From Lineus longissimus (lineage: Eukaryota; Nemertea; Pilidiophora; Heteronemertea; Lineidae), in assembly GCF_910592395.1 (NCBI RefSeq), contig NC_088321.1, forward strand, positions 15,872,001-15,936,000: 64,000 nt of DNA, read 5' to 3'. The notes under the pieces are model-generated. The model searched no databases, was not told the origin of the DNA, and saw only the letters and a list, made by a program, of their open reading frames with translations. Positions 8,871 through 19,933 of this stretch are shown here, piece after piece. Within the stretch, counting starts at the first letter, position 1. Every line of letters starts with the position of its first letter. A program made the position numbers and the translations under genes.

Positions 8871-9965
8871 TCATGCCGCGAATACTTTGACGCGTTCCTG
8901 CTCCAGAGAACCACACACCAAACAGGACGTGACGTCATACGCGCACTCCTCACAACAAACTCGCCGATTACAGCAGAGAAACAAAATGTTCGCCTCTCTA
9001 TTCGAACAGCGGTGACAGAATAGTTTCCGCTTCAAATCTTTGTTTAATTCAACCGCGCTTTGAAGTTCAGGGTCCTTTTTCGGTACGTTTAGCTCCGGTC
9101 TGTATTGATTAGCCCCTTGGTTTAGCCCCTGACTGATGTCAAAATTTTGCTGAAAGGGTCTCGGAATTTCTTGTGACGATGCCTCTTGGTTTCCCTCCCA
9201 CTGAAGGTATGGATTTTCCGGAGGTGGCGCTGGTGGTGGAATGCTTGTCGCACTGCCCGATGATACTGTTATTCCTAGCAAGTCTGCCGCGGCGTAAACA
9301 GCGAAGAGAAGTTCCCGGAACGAAGGGAAATCGTCCCCTTCAAGTTGCAGTCTCTCCCCGAAAACTTGCCCTACCAGTTCGCGGGGGAACCCTTGTTGTA
9401 GTAACCGCTTTCCCCAATCACTGTCCAATCTTGCCCTGATTTGCCTCGGTTCCGCAACTCCCATGGGCCTTCGCCTCGGTGTTGACGCTTCCGCCCTTGG
9501 CCGCGGCGGTGGCGGCAAATGAACAACCGGTGTCCGTCTTGGTTCAAATTGTTGTTGTTGCTGTTGTTCGTTTTTATTGCCAGAGTACTCATTCCGCTCC
9601 AACCGTGTGTATCCCGTTGCAGTGCTCTCTACCGACCTGTCCCTTGCCTCAATCGATGCCGGAATGGGCAGTTCGTACATTTGAAGTGTCGCCTTAATAA
9701 ACCCCTTTCCTTTCTTTTGTCTTATGAATGTGCACTCAGGGCTGAACCGTGCATGCTCAATGTCCGCATCGTCGTGGGATTGCCACTCATTTAAAGGTAT
9801 ACCGCACTGAAAACAAACTGTCCTAGTACCTAATCCCCTGTATACGAACCCACTTTCTGCTAGTTCTTTTGGCGATAAACCACGAACAGGCCAGTTATGG
9901 TATGTCTCGAGTCTGGGTTGCAAATCCGAATATTGTGGCAAATGGGTGGCAGATGATAAATCCAT
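8871..9965 (-). CDS. IAP-like protein, BIR-UBA-RING, intact copy B
   Basis: 364 residues in one exon from the ATG at 9963-9965. Residues about 17-82 form one BIR domain with the exact zinc pattern Cx2Cx16Hx6C (C51, C54, H71, C78). A Gln-run and Pro/Arg-rich linker follows (134-178), then a UBA-like region (about 182-230) resembling that of BIRC2/BIRC3, then a C-terminal RING-like region (C317, C320, C332, C338, C341, C348, C351). The His expected as a RING zinc ligand is Arg334, though extra Cys residues (C331, C337) are nearby. IAPs bind caspases or adaptor proteins and act as E3 ligases in the cytosol; with an altered RING, ligase activity here is uncertain. The intronless structure suggests retroposition or capture. 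A cluster of CCAAT boxes lies 350-520 bp upstream. Confidence 0.8.
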   Translation of the reverse strand: MDLSSATHLPQYSDLQPRLETYHNWPVRGLSPKELAESGFVYRGLGTRTVCFQCGIPLNEWQSHDDADIEHARFSPECTFIRQKKGKGFIKATLQMYELPIPASIEARDRSVESTATGYTRLERNEYSGNKNEQQQQQQFEPRRTPVVHLPPPPRPRAEASTPRRRPMGVAEPRQIRARLDSDWGKRLLQQGFPRELVGQVFGERLQLEGDDFPSFRELLFAVYAAADLLGITVSSGSATSIPPPAPPPENPYLQWEGNQEASSQEIPRPFQQNFDISQGLNQGANQYRPELNVPKKDPELQSAVELNKDLKRKLFCHRCSNREANILFLCCNRRVCCEECAYDVTSCLVCGSLEQERVKVFAA

Positions 9966-9967
9966 AA

Positions 9968-10918
9968 TTGGAGACGATTCAAAGGTCCGCAGAATGTTTG
10001 CCGACGGCCATTTTTGAAAGATTCCAGAAAAACAATCGGCATACTATAAAAAATTGCTCAATATCATATATTTCATTTTCCACAGCTGATCCAATCTCAC
10101 AACCACTTCAAATTCACCATCGTGTGCTATCTTACATACAGAAGAACAGTAGTGTTCAGCGATTCTGCACTGAATACTGACCCTTCAATATCCCACTGTC
10201 CTCTGATCTGTGAATAATTTTACCAAATATCCTCAATTGCTCTGATCACAGTTTCGGGAAAAAGGAACCGACTTCTCAAGGGGTCAATTGGGCAAGGAAA
10301 TTCCAGAATATTACTGTTATTGGTTTACTGGCAAGAACAGTTTCTGTGACACGAACTGAGCTTCCTGATTGGATTGAATATTTCTAATATCTCTCGTTGA
10401 TTGGTTTATTTCCAATCACAGTTTCGGTGCAACGAATTGGAGTTGTCTGATTGGATATGGAATTTCATTAAGGTCGTCTTTTTATTGGCTCATCGGGGAT
10501 CGGTGTTCGGTGTTCGGTGTCTTTAAAGAACGCTACCTTAACGTAAATACACTTCTGTCCATTCGATGACACAACCTTACCTCAATCCGACGAAAGGAAA
10601 GAGCTCCAAGTTCAATTGTCAAGTTTTCGTTTTCCACAAAATGTTGCCTCCAAAACGACAGCTCAGCGTCCGAATCCTCCTGCCTCATCCACGACGTGCG
10701 TCCCTTTTCCTTTTAGGTTTCCTCGTGTCCAATTAGGCCCATCCTGCAATCGGACAAAAAGCATATTAGGTACGGCTTGACTTACCTCGGAAAGGTTCCA
10801 TAAAATTGCGCACTCTGGATCTCAGTCACTGTCACTTGTTGATCATTTTCCCTCATTTACTCTTTCCTTCATTTTGCGGTTACTTTTGAGACTTTAAAAG
10901 AAACTGTCTGCTACAACT
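9968..10918. other. 5' flank of BIR copy B, no gene seen
   Basis: Mostly unassigned. It holds the CCAAT cluster at 10319-10488, a short direct repeat of CGGTGTT type near 10500-10520, and a 31-codon frame at 10641 that I do not regard as a gene. Confidence 0.5.
10319..10488 (-). promoter_or_regulatory. CCAAT-box cluster upstream of BIR gene copy B
   Basis: Plus-strand ATTGG (CCAAT on the gene's strand) occurs at 10319, 10368, 10400, 10436, 10450 and 10484, and plus-strand CCAAT at 10412: seven boxes in 170 bp. CCAAT is the NF-Y site, and such clusters occur in promoters. The position, 350-520 bp upstream of the minus-strand ATG at 9965, fits a promoter for that gene; this is inference. Confidence 0.35.
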
Positions 10919-11210
10919 AACCCCGAGAGCTCTGCGAGGACCACTACTACCCCGAGAGCTATGCGAGGACCACTGCTACCCCGAGAGCTCTGCGAGGACC
11001 ACTACTACCCCGAGAGCTCTGCGAGGACCACTGCTACCCCGAGAGCTCTGCGAGGACCACTGCTACCTCGAGAGCTCTGCGAGGACCACTGCTACCCCGA
11101 GAGCTCTGCGAGGACCACTGCTACCTCGAGAGCTCTGCGAGGACCACTGCTACCCCGAGAGCTCTGCGAGGACCACTGCTACCTCGAGAGCTCTGCGAGG
11201 ACCACTGCTC
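10919..11210. repeat. 29-bp minisatellite, about ten copies
   Basis: Tandem unit containing CGAGAGCTCTGCGAGGACC. Because 29 is not a multiple of three, the long frame across it repeats every 87 bases and is a by-product of the repeat. Confidence 0.9.
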
Positions 11211-11688
11211 TGAGAGAATTGGAAAGACATCGGCATCACCTTTGCTGCTCACACATGGTCAACTCAGTGTCAAATAATGTCCTCCCAATGCGAAAGAGAA
11301 AGTTAATCTTAGTGTTGTATATCATGTTTCATTTTCATTTTCTTCCTTAATCTTATCAAGGTGATGGCAACGTCCCATACTGGAACTATATCAAGAAATA
11401 TACCCACTTAAGACTTTATTGCAACATTTGGGGTTTCGCCCCTGCGTGGCAAAAAATCAAAGCACATAAATTTGGGACGTTGAGTTATGCACTATGGAAT
11501 GAATAGGGACATCACGTTGAATTGAGCAATCATTCCACAAAGAAGGATTCGGCATGTGTGCGAGGCTGACTGTATTCGACTGGTTCAGTTCGAAAGCCGA
11601 CACGAGTGGATCAACCTCTTTTCGTTGGCCAAACCTACAGGAATATTTACAAATGCTGGACAGATCGCAAAAGGTGTAGAAACGGTGC
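11211..11688. other. Non-coding between two minisatellites
   Basis: No gene seen. The frames entering it come from the flanking repeats. Confidence 0.5.
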
Positions 11689-11950
11689 AACACTCGGGGT
11701 GCAACGCTCTGGGTGCAACGCTCTGGGTGCAACGCTCTGGGTGCAACGCTCTGGGTGCAACGCTCTGGGTGCAACGCTCTGGGTGCAACGCTCTGGGTGC
11801 AACGCTCTGGGTGCAACGCTCTGGGTGCAACGCTCTGGGTGCAACGCTCTGGGTGCAACGCTCTGGGTGCAACGCTCGGGTGGGTGCAACGCTCGGGTGG
11901 GTGCAACGCTCGGGGTGCAACGCTCGGGGTGCAACACTCGGGTTGCAACA
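11689..11950. repeat. 14-bp minisatellite, about eighteen copies
   Basis: Unit CTCTGGGTGCAACG repeated nearly perfectly to about 11878, then degenerate. It is stop-free in all three frames of both strands, which explains the overlapping long frames here; none is a supported gene. Confidence 0.9.
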
Positions 11951-12240
11951 GAGGCTGTATCAGGAGTCGGTCGTGTTCTGCCATGCAGTCTGGCAAAGTA
12001 GCCATGTCAATCATCTCTGAAGTGACACACATAACATCAAGTCAAGGAACAGAACACTGATTTAGGAACGGCGGGGAGGGGGAGGGGGGGGTCTCAAAGT
12101 GACTTGACGCTGAAATACACTCAGAAAACTCGCTGTGGTTTGAATTGCAAACGATGAACGGTGGTAGTTGCGCCTATCGGCGACTTGGCATTACCAGCGT
12201 GACCATATAAAGAATATCATGAAAAGGGGAGAAAAAAACT

Positions 12241-12895
12241 TTATTTGCATACCTAAAAGTAAATCTCGAAGTCTCATGTTCGCTTGGCATTGGGCACTAG
12301 AGCCGCGCCACGCCAAGCAGATGGGTCAGTTGCCTCGTGGCAAAGACAGCTGAACCCATATGGCAGCACCGATCGACTGATGTCACTGATCACTAAAAGG
12401 CTTACTATTCCGAATCACCGAATCATTCCTAGCCAAATACTACTGCAACCCAACAATGACTAAGAAATTTCCGATACTGCGTATTTCGTGGGGATTCCTT
12501 TTGGGTATTTCCAAGGTCTGGATTCTGAATCAGTTTTCAGACAAATAACCTGGGCATTACCCTTCAAGCCTCTTTCATTTCACAACAAGTCTCGGGTTGG
12601 TCCAAATATCTAATTTTTGAATATATTCGGCCTACCCATTTTTTCGATTTCTTGTGGGATTAATTTAAGCATGCTGTATCAACCAAGGATATTCCAAATA
12701 ACCAGCGAGCATACCACAACAACAACCAGATTACCCGACGCGCTCCGCGATCTGGGTTTTTCCCAATCGAAGTTAACCGCGACAACTACGGAGATCGGCG
12801 CTCGGTTCTGGAGGGTGTCGTGTTTCGTCAGATCGATACGAGAATATCATTTTATCAATATTCTGGAACTAAGATTGTTGAATCCGTTTGGATTA
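12241..12895. repeat. 0.65-kb dispersed repeat, copy 2
   Basis: Second copy of the repeat at 7058-7711, here not next to IAP-like sequence. Both ends are sharp against unrelated flanks. Confidence 0.8.
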
Positions 12896-13454
12896 TGAGA
12901 CTGTTGTGATGTCTTGAAAATTATTAATCTTACAATACGCTTATCACACCCTAACGCCTAAAACCATTTTATGCATTGTAAAGCTATCGACCGACGAGAT
13001 CAACCTTGTTCGTGAAAAACTTGAAATTTATAACTGAGAACTCGAAAATTTTCAATTACGTAAAAACGTACTTAATATGAATTGAATAACAAGTTTCAGC
13101 AAATTTATATGCATGATAACTGCACTACAGCATTGTGTATGAACTGCATTTCTATTTTCTTGGACCAACAGTAATTACACAGGTTATTCCAAGTGGGTTT
13201 TCCCCACTCTTCACTATCGCATTTGTATTGTTAGAAGCCATTTACTGCTATTGTTCAGTCTGAATTGGCATTCATCCACATCATTGATCAAATTTATTTT
13301 TGGCTCCTGGGAGTTTCAAAATAGAATTCATGCATGTCTAGCAGCATCGATCCAGGCACCAGTTATTTTCAATATAGTCCGCCTCTCGACGAAGGAGTAA
13401 AAAAGCCTGACCTCCGGATGGGTCTCATCATCATCATCATCATATCCCGCAGCC
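12896..13454. other. AT-rich non-coding, no gene seen
   Basis: No exon, RNA or element could be recognised. Confidence 0.4.
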
Positions 13455-13520
13455 ATGCGGCCATTGGGGTGGCCATTTGGGCGGCCATTGGGGCGGCCAT
13501 TGGGGCGGCCATTGGGGCGA
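13455..13520. repeat. 12-bp tandem repeat (CATTGGGGCGGC type)
   Basis: About five imperfect copies immediately beside the retrotransposon remnant. Confidence 0.7.
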
Positions 13521-13549
13521 CCCTGTTTTATCGACGATTCGGGACCATA

Positions 13550-13820
13550 TGGTTCTGTCTTCCGCGAGGCGGATCAGGTCACTGGTCTCTCTTCCGGTCC
13601 AGTCCTTCACATCGTCCATCCATATTCTCTTTGGTCGGCCGCGTTGTCGGTTCCCCTCTACTGTGCCCTGCAGGATGGTATTGGCTAGCGTTCCCTTGGC
13701 TCTGGTGACGTGGCCGAACCACCTCAGCTTTCTCTTCTTGGCAATGGTTAGGAGGCTATCATGGCGCCCGATGTACTGGATGACCAGCTCTCTTACTCGG
13801 ATGCTGGTGGTGTGGGTGGT
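13550..13820 (-). mobile_element. Non-LTR retrotransposon ORF2 C-terminal remnant
   Basis: The minus strand reads through about 88 codons with the hallmark ending of non-LTR retrotransposon polyproteins: a RWFGHV motif, then GRPKRIWMDDVKDWTG, then a RLAED-type end. This pattern is typical of the post-reverse-transcriptase region in many marine invertebrate LINEs. The reverse transcriptase core is absent, so it is a truncated copy. Confidence 0.7.
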
Positions 13821-13829
13821 ATAGTGTAT

Positions 13830-16640
13830 GCCGATGGGTCTAGCTGTTATTTAAAACCAATTCAGCCGATAAAAGTTACTCTGAATGAGGGTGTTGAAAT
13901 TGTCTTTCCTTATACCCTCCAGCCATTCTAAACATATCAGGCCAAGTAACTCGATATATAAAGATGGCAATGTGTACTTCTGGTTTCCTGGGCAACCAGT
14001 GAATACAGTTAACACGAATTGTTTCTTCGCTCATCAGCCCGGTCACTATACAAAAGGTGAGGGGGTGAGGGAAGGCATCACTGATCTAAATATAGGTCCG
14101 TGGAGAGAATACATTATCACTTGGCTCACTCTTTACAGACGCATGCATTGCTCAATGCCAAAAGGAAACTTGGTTCTCGATGAATCTGCTGGGAAATCCT
14201 AAATAGCTCGGCAGGAAGGTCGTTAGTTATCCTAAGGGGTTTGCTAAATATAACGATGATCAGCGAAAAGCGACAGTGAAATGCACATAACGATGTCTGG
14301 GCAGTCAAGCTTCTTATCGGGTTATTGATGACCCAAGCCACACAAGCCACGCCGACTTTTTCCCAGCTGTTTCTTCCCGGATGCTCCTCTCCTGGCGCCA
14401 GTTTCTATCTTAGCAGGCAATACCAGTAAGCTCAGATTCCAGGCGCTGAAATATGTGAGCAAACTTTATTACTCACCACAAGGACTCACCATTATTCCCA
14501 CGAAAGTGCAGTCCTATCCGGCTAGGACAATCTTCAGTCACTGATTTGACGGCTTTTCCTATCCGTGAACTCTCTTCCATTCTCTGATCCTCTCCACACC
14601 TATGCAGCAAATAACCTTGCCTTCCCCGTAGATCATCGGATGGGGTACTCAATCCTGGAAAGCACGGTTTGATCGAGTAGCATCCGTCAACTGCATCCAC
14701 ATCTGTGCAGCTGATACTAGCCACTGGGTAGATATGGTCCAATTCAATCAAATTTCTAAATTTGACCCAGAAGCAGCAGTCTTTCACAAGTCTTTTCGAT
14801 CAACTCAGAGAGATTCAATACGACCTCTTCATGGCGTCTGCCCATCCACTATTGTCTTTATCCCTAGTTTTAGGCAAACAATGCGTGCATATCTGGTCTG
14901 CTTTACCGCTTGTCAAAGACGGTACCAATCGTAGCCTTGTTACACTATGAGTGGCTGGATAGGTCCTTAGAGTAACCAGCCTACTCTGACTAAGATTGGT
15001 CAGGCGATTCTGAAAGGTCCGTTCTGAGCAGCCAACACGCAACTGGCATCTTCCTACCGGTCATTCGATTATTACTGTCGTATGACAAGATTCTTCAGCA
15101 ATGCGTCTTCCAAGCCTTCACAAACGTTTCATCTATCCTTTAGTGTCACACTGCTCTGCTGCGATCTACTGTCCTGTGATAACATGCTCGACGATTGACA
15201 CTCAAACTGGTGAAACTCTGAGGCTCAGCCCCTGATGGTCGCACAAATCTCTAATTAAATTTCTTGTAAAGTGTTGATCTCTGGCAGTCATCCTCCAACT
15301 GGCAGCTAGCTAAGCACCCCACCGACACCTTGACATCGACGAAATGGACGAGATACCGATTTTGGGTTTGAAGATGTAATGCTGGCGAACTCGGGCCTCA
15401 TTCATTTTATTGATATGCAACCCAGAATCGATTCTGGCAGTGAACGTCTCCAGTTAGAAATCCGTCCCACTATTTCGGGGATAAAGGGCACATAATGTGA
15501 AGAAGTTGACACAAATGCGCAACATGAAGTTGGTGCTCTAGTTGAGATTTTGTTCCGAGCTACTGGGAAATCTAAGTTGAAAGTATTTATAGATCGCACA
15601 CGCACTGACTGTATCTTCGCACAATGCAACACAGTTTCACAAGATCCTCTGTGTGCAAGAATGCCCAGTTTCGGGGTACGTCGTCATCGAATCACACAAC
15701 AAAAAGCTGTGACAAGCAGGTTCGCCGAAGCTTGTGACTGATGTACAAAACTGGGGAAGGCCAACTTAAACTCTTCGAGATTCACGTGAGCTTGTACAAT
15801 GAGACCGTTAGTGGTGCATGAACTAGTACAGATCAAACTGAGGTAGTATTGATCGAGCTGTGATATCTCTGAGAAGTGTAAACTTTGTAGAACGTGCTCC
15901 CTCATGTGACTACCATGTGACATTTTTTAGCGATTTTTATATCACACACTTGTAACCTTTGGTCAAGTTTTAGCGATGACGAATAGCATCACAGGACAAG
16001 CACTCCAATATCATGCTTCTTGTTGCAAGATGGCCATCGTGTTCGTTTCAGTACATGACTGTCATCATCTTAGATGCGTCATGCGTCAGACGTCAGATGA
16101 AGGACAGTCATTGCTGCAAAGGTTTTGCAAAGGGAGTGTAAGAACATGTAGTTCAGGATAGTGACAGCATGGACGTACATCCATGTTGATAGCCTGGTGT
16201 TAGGCTATAAATATTCCATTCTATCACATATCATTTCATTCCTCGGGAATCCCTCACTTACTGCGTGGGACATAAACGTACAGCCTCGGGAATGTATAGA
16301 TGCAAAGTGGGCGGCGCAGGGCCTAGGCCGACTCGATCTGTAGCCAGCAGGGTGAAACTATCGGCGTCAAGTGCAGCTGCCTGGAGTTACACTGATAATT
16401 CAAGGTAAAACAAAACAATACATACATGTACATGTGCTAGTCTACGTGTATGCTGTCTTACCATAGAATCCTTGCAGATCCACAGAACTGATCTTCAGTT
16501 TGCTTGAATCAACGAATCTCATCCTTTTCGATCTTCTGTGGAAATTTCTGTCCAGCAACCAAGAGTCCATGTGTTTTTCCAAGTCTAGCAGCCAATTTTA
16601 TAGTTCTTTCAAAGTAGTTCCTGACGATAAAACATTATGG
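13830..16640. other. Intergenic, no gene seen
   Basis: Short frames exist on both strands but none has a recognisable domain, exon borders or repeat-free support. No RNA gene or element was recognised. Confidence 0.4.
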
Positions 16641-16650
16641 CAACTGTAGT

Positions 16651-16908
16651 CTATAATCCTGCCCGACCTTTGCCACCATCCGTGGAACGCTGGTTGGAAT
16701 GCGATGCACCCATATGAAAGAATGTATAGAGTACGATCGATGTAAGCCCCATGCCGCAGAGCCACTTGATGAAATTTTGTTTTTTAAAGGCCACTTTCAT
16801 TGAATCCAATTTTCGAGGGCGACCTCTAGCCGTTGTTGCTGTGCCCTGTGCACGTTCTTTCTGAGACATGTGTTGGGAATCTGACTTGAGAGTTTCTATC
16901 TTAAGCAA
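16651..16908 (-). CDS. Small possible single-pass membrane protein, unassigned
   Basis: An 85-residue frame (or 72 from an internal Met). It has a basic N-terminal part containing an RGRPRK sequence, which matches the AT-hook core, then a stretch of about 20 hydrophobic residues that could span a membrane, then a polar tail. The combination of AT-hook-like motif and membrane segment is odd, so either may be chance. No family is recognised and no splice borders support it. Treat as a weak candidate. Confidence 0.18.
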   Translation of the reverse strand: MLKIETLKSDSQHMSQKERAQGTATTARGRPRKLDSMKVAFKKQNFIKWLCGMGLTSIVLYTFFHMGASHSNQRSTDGGKGRAGL

Positions 16909-16909
16909 T

Positions 16910-18989
16910 ACTCCATTAGCAAATGAAATTTGTCACTGAATTATTAACGCCAGCTACACAAGTTCTTTCCTTTGTGCTGACAAGTCTCTGGAGATCCCTT
17001 AGTTCCTAGTTTTAAAAAGGATGTGATGACCACACGTGAACATTGATATTCCAGTCATCCACGTTTTATTGTCCCAAGGCTATTGGCTACCCTGAATTTC
17101 GTAGTGATTTTAGAGGAGTAAGCTCGGGCATGTCAAGCCCCCTTCCATGTTTAGTTCAGTGAAACAGTCCCGATCCGTTGCTGATGAATATTCCTGATGA
17201 ACGTGATCCAAATTGGGATATCCAATGACCAAATCATTTCCAAGATATGTTTTCCTCACTTCAGGTATCTCCTTATGATTCCCTTTGGTCGAGTAATCCA
17301 GACACAGTTATCACAATGTTGCCTTCATGGAGGCCAAATGCCCAAAAAGCTAACCAAAAATGAGATTCTCTTATTATTGGTACAGTCTTCTCTGGTTCTT
17401 AAAAGTTCGGTTCCTTTGGAGGTTTTCCTTTCCAATGCCAGGCTTTCCAGTGTTCAATCTTGACTTGGTTCTTTTCTGTTGCTCTTTTGTCGGGTTCAGC
17501 AGCGATATCACGAAAGAAGATGTCCGAGTCAGGTGAGAGGAACTGTTGGATGATGGTGAGTTATAGGGGGCGGGTGGGCGACGGACACGTAGTGGACGGT
17601 AAGGAGGTATCGGTTAGAGTGCGCGGATTTGTTGGTGTTGTGTTGCCAAGGACAACGTTGGCATAAGAAAAGGAATTCAGTCTTTATTCAGCACGGTGTA
17701 TGGAATGTCCATTTTGGACTTCCCCATTTATCAGCTCGATACCATAAGCTAGGCAATACAAGTAGCGCTAAAGTGGCCATTGTTGTGAGCCTTATTCTAC
17801 ACGATATCATTTGTAGTAATCTTGTGAGACTTTTTTTTCTTTTTCCCACATAAATCATACTGCACATTCGAATGATCTTTAAGGTAATTTCGAAATACAT
17901 GTAGTTTCATTTGGGAACTCACAATTTAGACAATGAATATTCTATTATAAAAAGAGATGACCTAAGGCCAATGAGGTTTACATCAGGCCTACTTCCTCAT
18001 TCACGACGACCTACTCAAACAATTTTTTTCGATGACGATAGAATACCTCCAACGAGTGTGACAGATTATGCCAAATAAGTCCATGTAATTCGTGCCATCT
18101 CCATTTTTGGGCCTGCTTGTGTCATATTCTTTCGTGGGTCAATGAGGCTTTCATGGTCGCTGATATACCATGGGCAATCCTATCTAACCCCAACCTGATA
18201 AGGTTTCATCATGCAACCAGTGTCTGAGAGTGACTCGAGATCTCAGCACGAGGCACGGGTGTCAGAACACCCCCCCCCCCCCCGCCATGATGATGAAATG
18301 ATTTACCCCCAAAAACAATTCAAATGTTCTTGTTTTCATCATTTTTGTGATTGGCATGGCCGTCTAGTTTTGCTCGCACTTTTTGCTAGCTTAACGCCTG
18401 GCAAGTCTCTCTGCATGCCTACAAAAATGCAATTCACCAAAAGTAGAGCCTCTTGAAGCGACCTGATACATACAAATGGTTAGTCGCTGTAGCAAGAGGG
18501 CAGGGTGAAATGTCCAGGTTCCCAAGGGTCGCAAAAAAACGTGTTGTGCATGCCGATTTTTGCCGCTTTTCATTGGACCCGGCCGCCCCCGTGAGGGTAT
18601 AGCTGCTGGCCTGTGCATTACATTTATTTGCCCATGTCTGTTTGGGCCTACCGATCCCCTGTTTCGTGGAAGGGGGTCGATATCATTAAGACAATAGACC
18701 ATGTATTGGGATCGGCCTGAATTTTAAGAGCGAGACAGAATACCGTAATGTATAGCTACCCTAAATTTGTATTCAAATTCATTGTTTTACTGTTTCTGTA
18801 ACTTTTACTGCTCCCGGACACCGCGGCTCCTTCGCCCTCGACTCAAAACTGCAAAGAGCGCAAGGCAATTCATCTGGCTGTAACCCGGGAAATTTGAATT
18901 TCCCGCTCCCCGCCTCCCATAATTCGCGCCTCCTTGCAGGAGAGAGATAAACTAAACCTGTCAGAGATTATGATTTCAAGAAAGATCGG
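16910..18989. other. Intergenic, no gene seen
   Basis: Holds a poly-C run near 18270-18286 and a copy of a dispersed hairpin repeat at about 18625-18690. No exon is supported. Confidence 0.45.
18625..18690. repeat. Dispersed hairpin repeat, copy 2
   Basis: Shares the TTTGCCC, GGCCTACCGA and GGGGGTCGATATCAT blocks with about 2125-2190. In both copies a C-run and the GGGGGTC block can pair across a 15-20 base loop, although the loop sequence differs. Confidence 0.5.
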
Positions 18990-18999
18990 CCAATTTGCA

Positions 19000-19852
19000 G
19001 GGACGGTGTAAAACTGTTGATGAAATTGCTGATGAAAATGTTGATGGGGTCTTCTAACTTTGGTGGCTTAATATTAGTTTGTTTTTTAAATATTTTTCAA
19101 TCAAATTGCGCTATGTTATACTTTAGAGTCATTTAGTGAGTTGGTAAAATGGAAAAATAGCAAATACTTTATCAGAATGGGTGATTTTGATCAAAAAGTG
19201 GAGGCCATTTTTTGAAGTTTTCGAGATGCGCCGATCGGCTTTTAGATTCTGTTGATGGGTCCTAGTACTTACAGATTATCAGCGTATTTGTTCCAAATTT
19301 GATATTTCTGACAAGTTGAAATCATATTATTTTACAAAATAACTTTTTATTTGAATGACAATGAACGTATTATCGAGTTTTCGGCCAAAGTAGTTGGGCC
19401 TCTCTCAGACCTATTTTGTTGATCCAAAATGGCGGATAAAAATGCATTTACTATGAAAATGTGAAATGACAGTCATTTAATTTCACTTAAAATGTAACTT
19501 TTATTCATATTCATTCTGACAGTAATTCATTAGACCTGTGTACTTCCTTAGATTATTTGGAACAAATACGCTGATAATCTGTAAGTACTAGGACCCATCA
19601 ACAGAATCTAAAAGTCGATGGGCGCATCTCGAAAACCTCAAAAAATGGCCTCCACTTTTTGATCAAAATCACCTATTCATATAAAACATTTTCTATTTTC
19701 CTCTTTACCACCTCACTAAATTACTCTAAAGTAAAACACAGCGCAATTTGATTGAAAAATATTTAAAAACAAACAAATGTCAAGCCACCAAAGTTAGAGG
19801 ACCCCCATCAACATTTTCATCAGCAATTTCATCAACAGTTTACACCTTCCCC
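19000..19852. mobile_element. Foldback/MITE-like element with about 300-bp inverted arms
   Basis: The left arm (about 19000-19305) and right arm (about 19555-19852) are inverted copies of each other with modest divergence, separated by an AT-rich centre. Both outer ends read GG..GGTGTAAA inward. The element is flanked by the direct repeat AATTTGCA (18992-18999 and 19853-19860), an 8-bp target-site duplication. No transposase is encoded. An 8-bp duplication fits the hAT or P superfamilies; the assignment is not secure. Confidence 0.85.
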
Positions 19853-19933
19853 AATTTGCATTGACTTCGTGGACTAAGCACTTCCTTTCAAAACCTATAT
19901 TCCCGTCCGATTTTGATACTTCTAGGCATCGAC

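Larger units (their letters stand above)
8298..9967. repeat. 1.67-kb segmental duplication, copy B
   Basis: Near-identical to 4591-6260. Its left boundary follows an AT-rich stretch and its right boundary ends at the ATG region of the BIR gene. Confidence 0.9.

Noticed and set aside
10961-11350. 129-codon plus-strand frame
   Set aside because: It is the reading of a 29-bp minisatellite.
11457-12060. Several overlapping frames of 90-190 codons on both strands
   Set aside because: All come from a 14-bp repeat unit that lacks stops in every frame.
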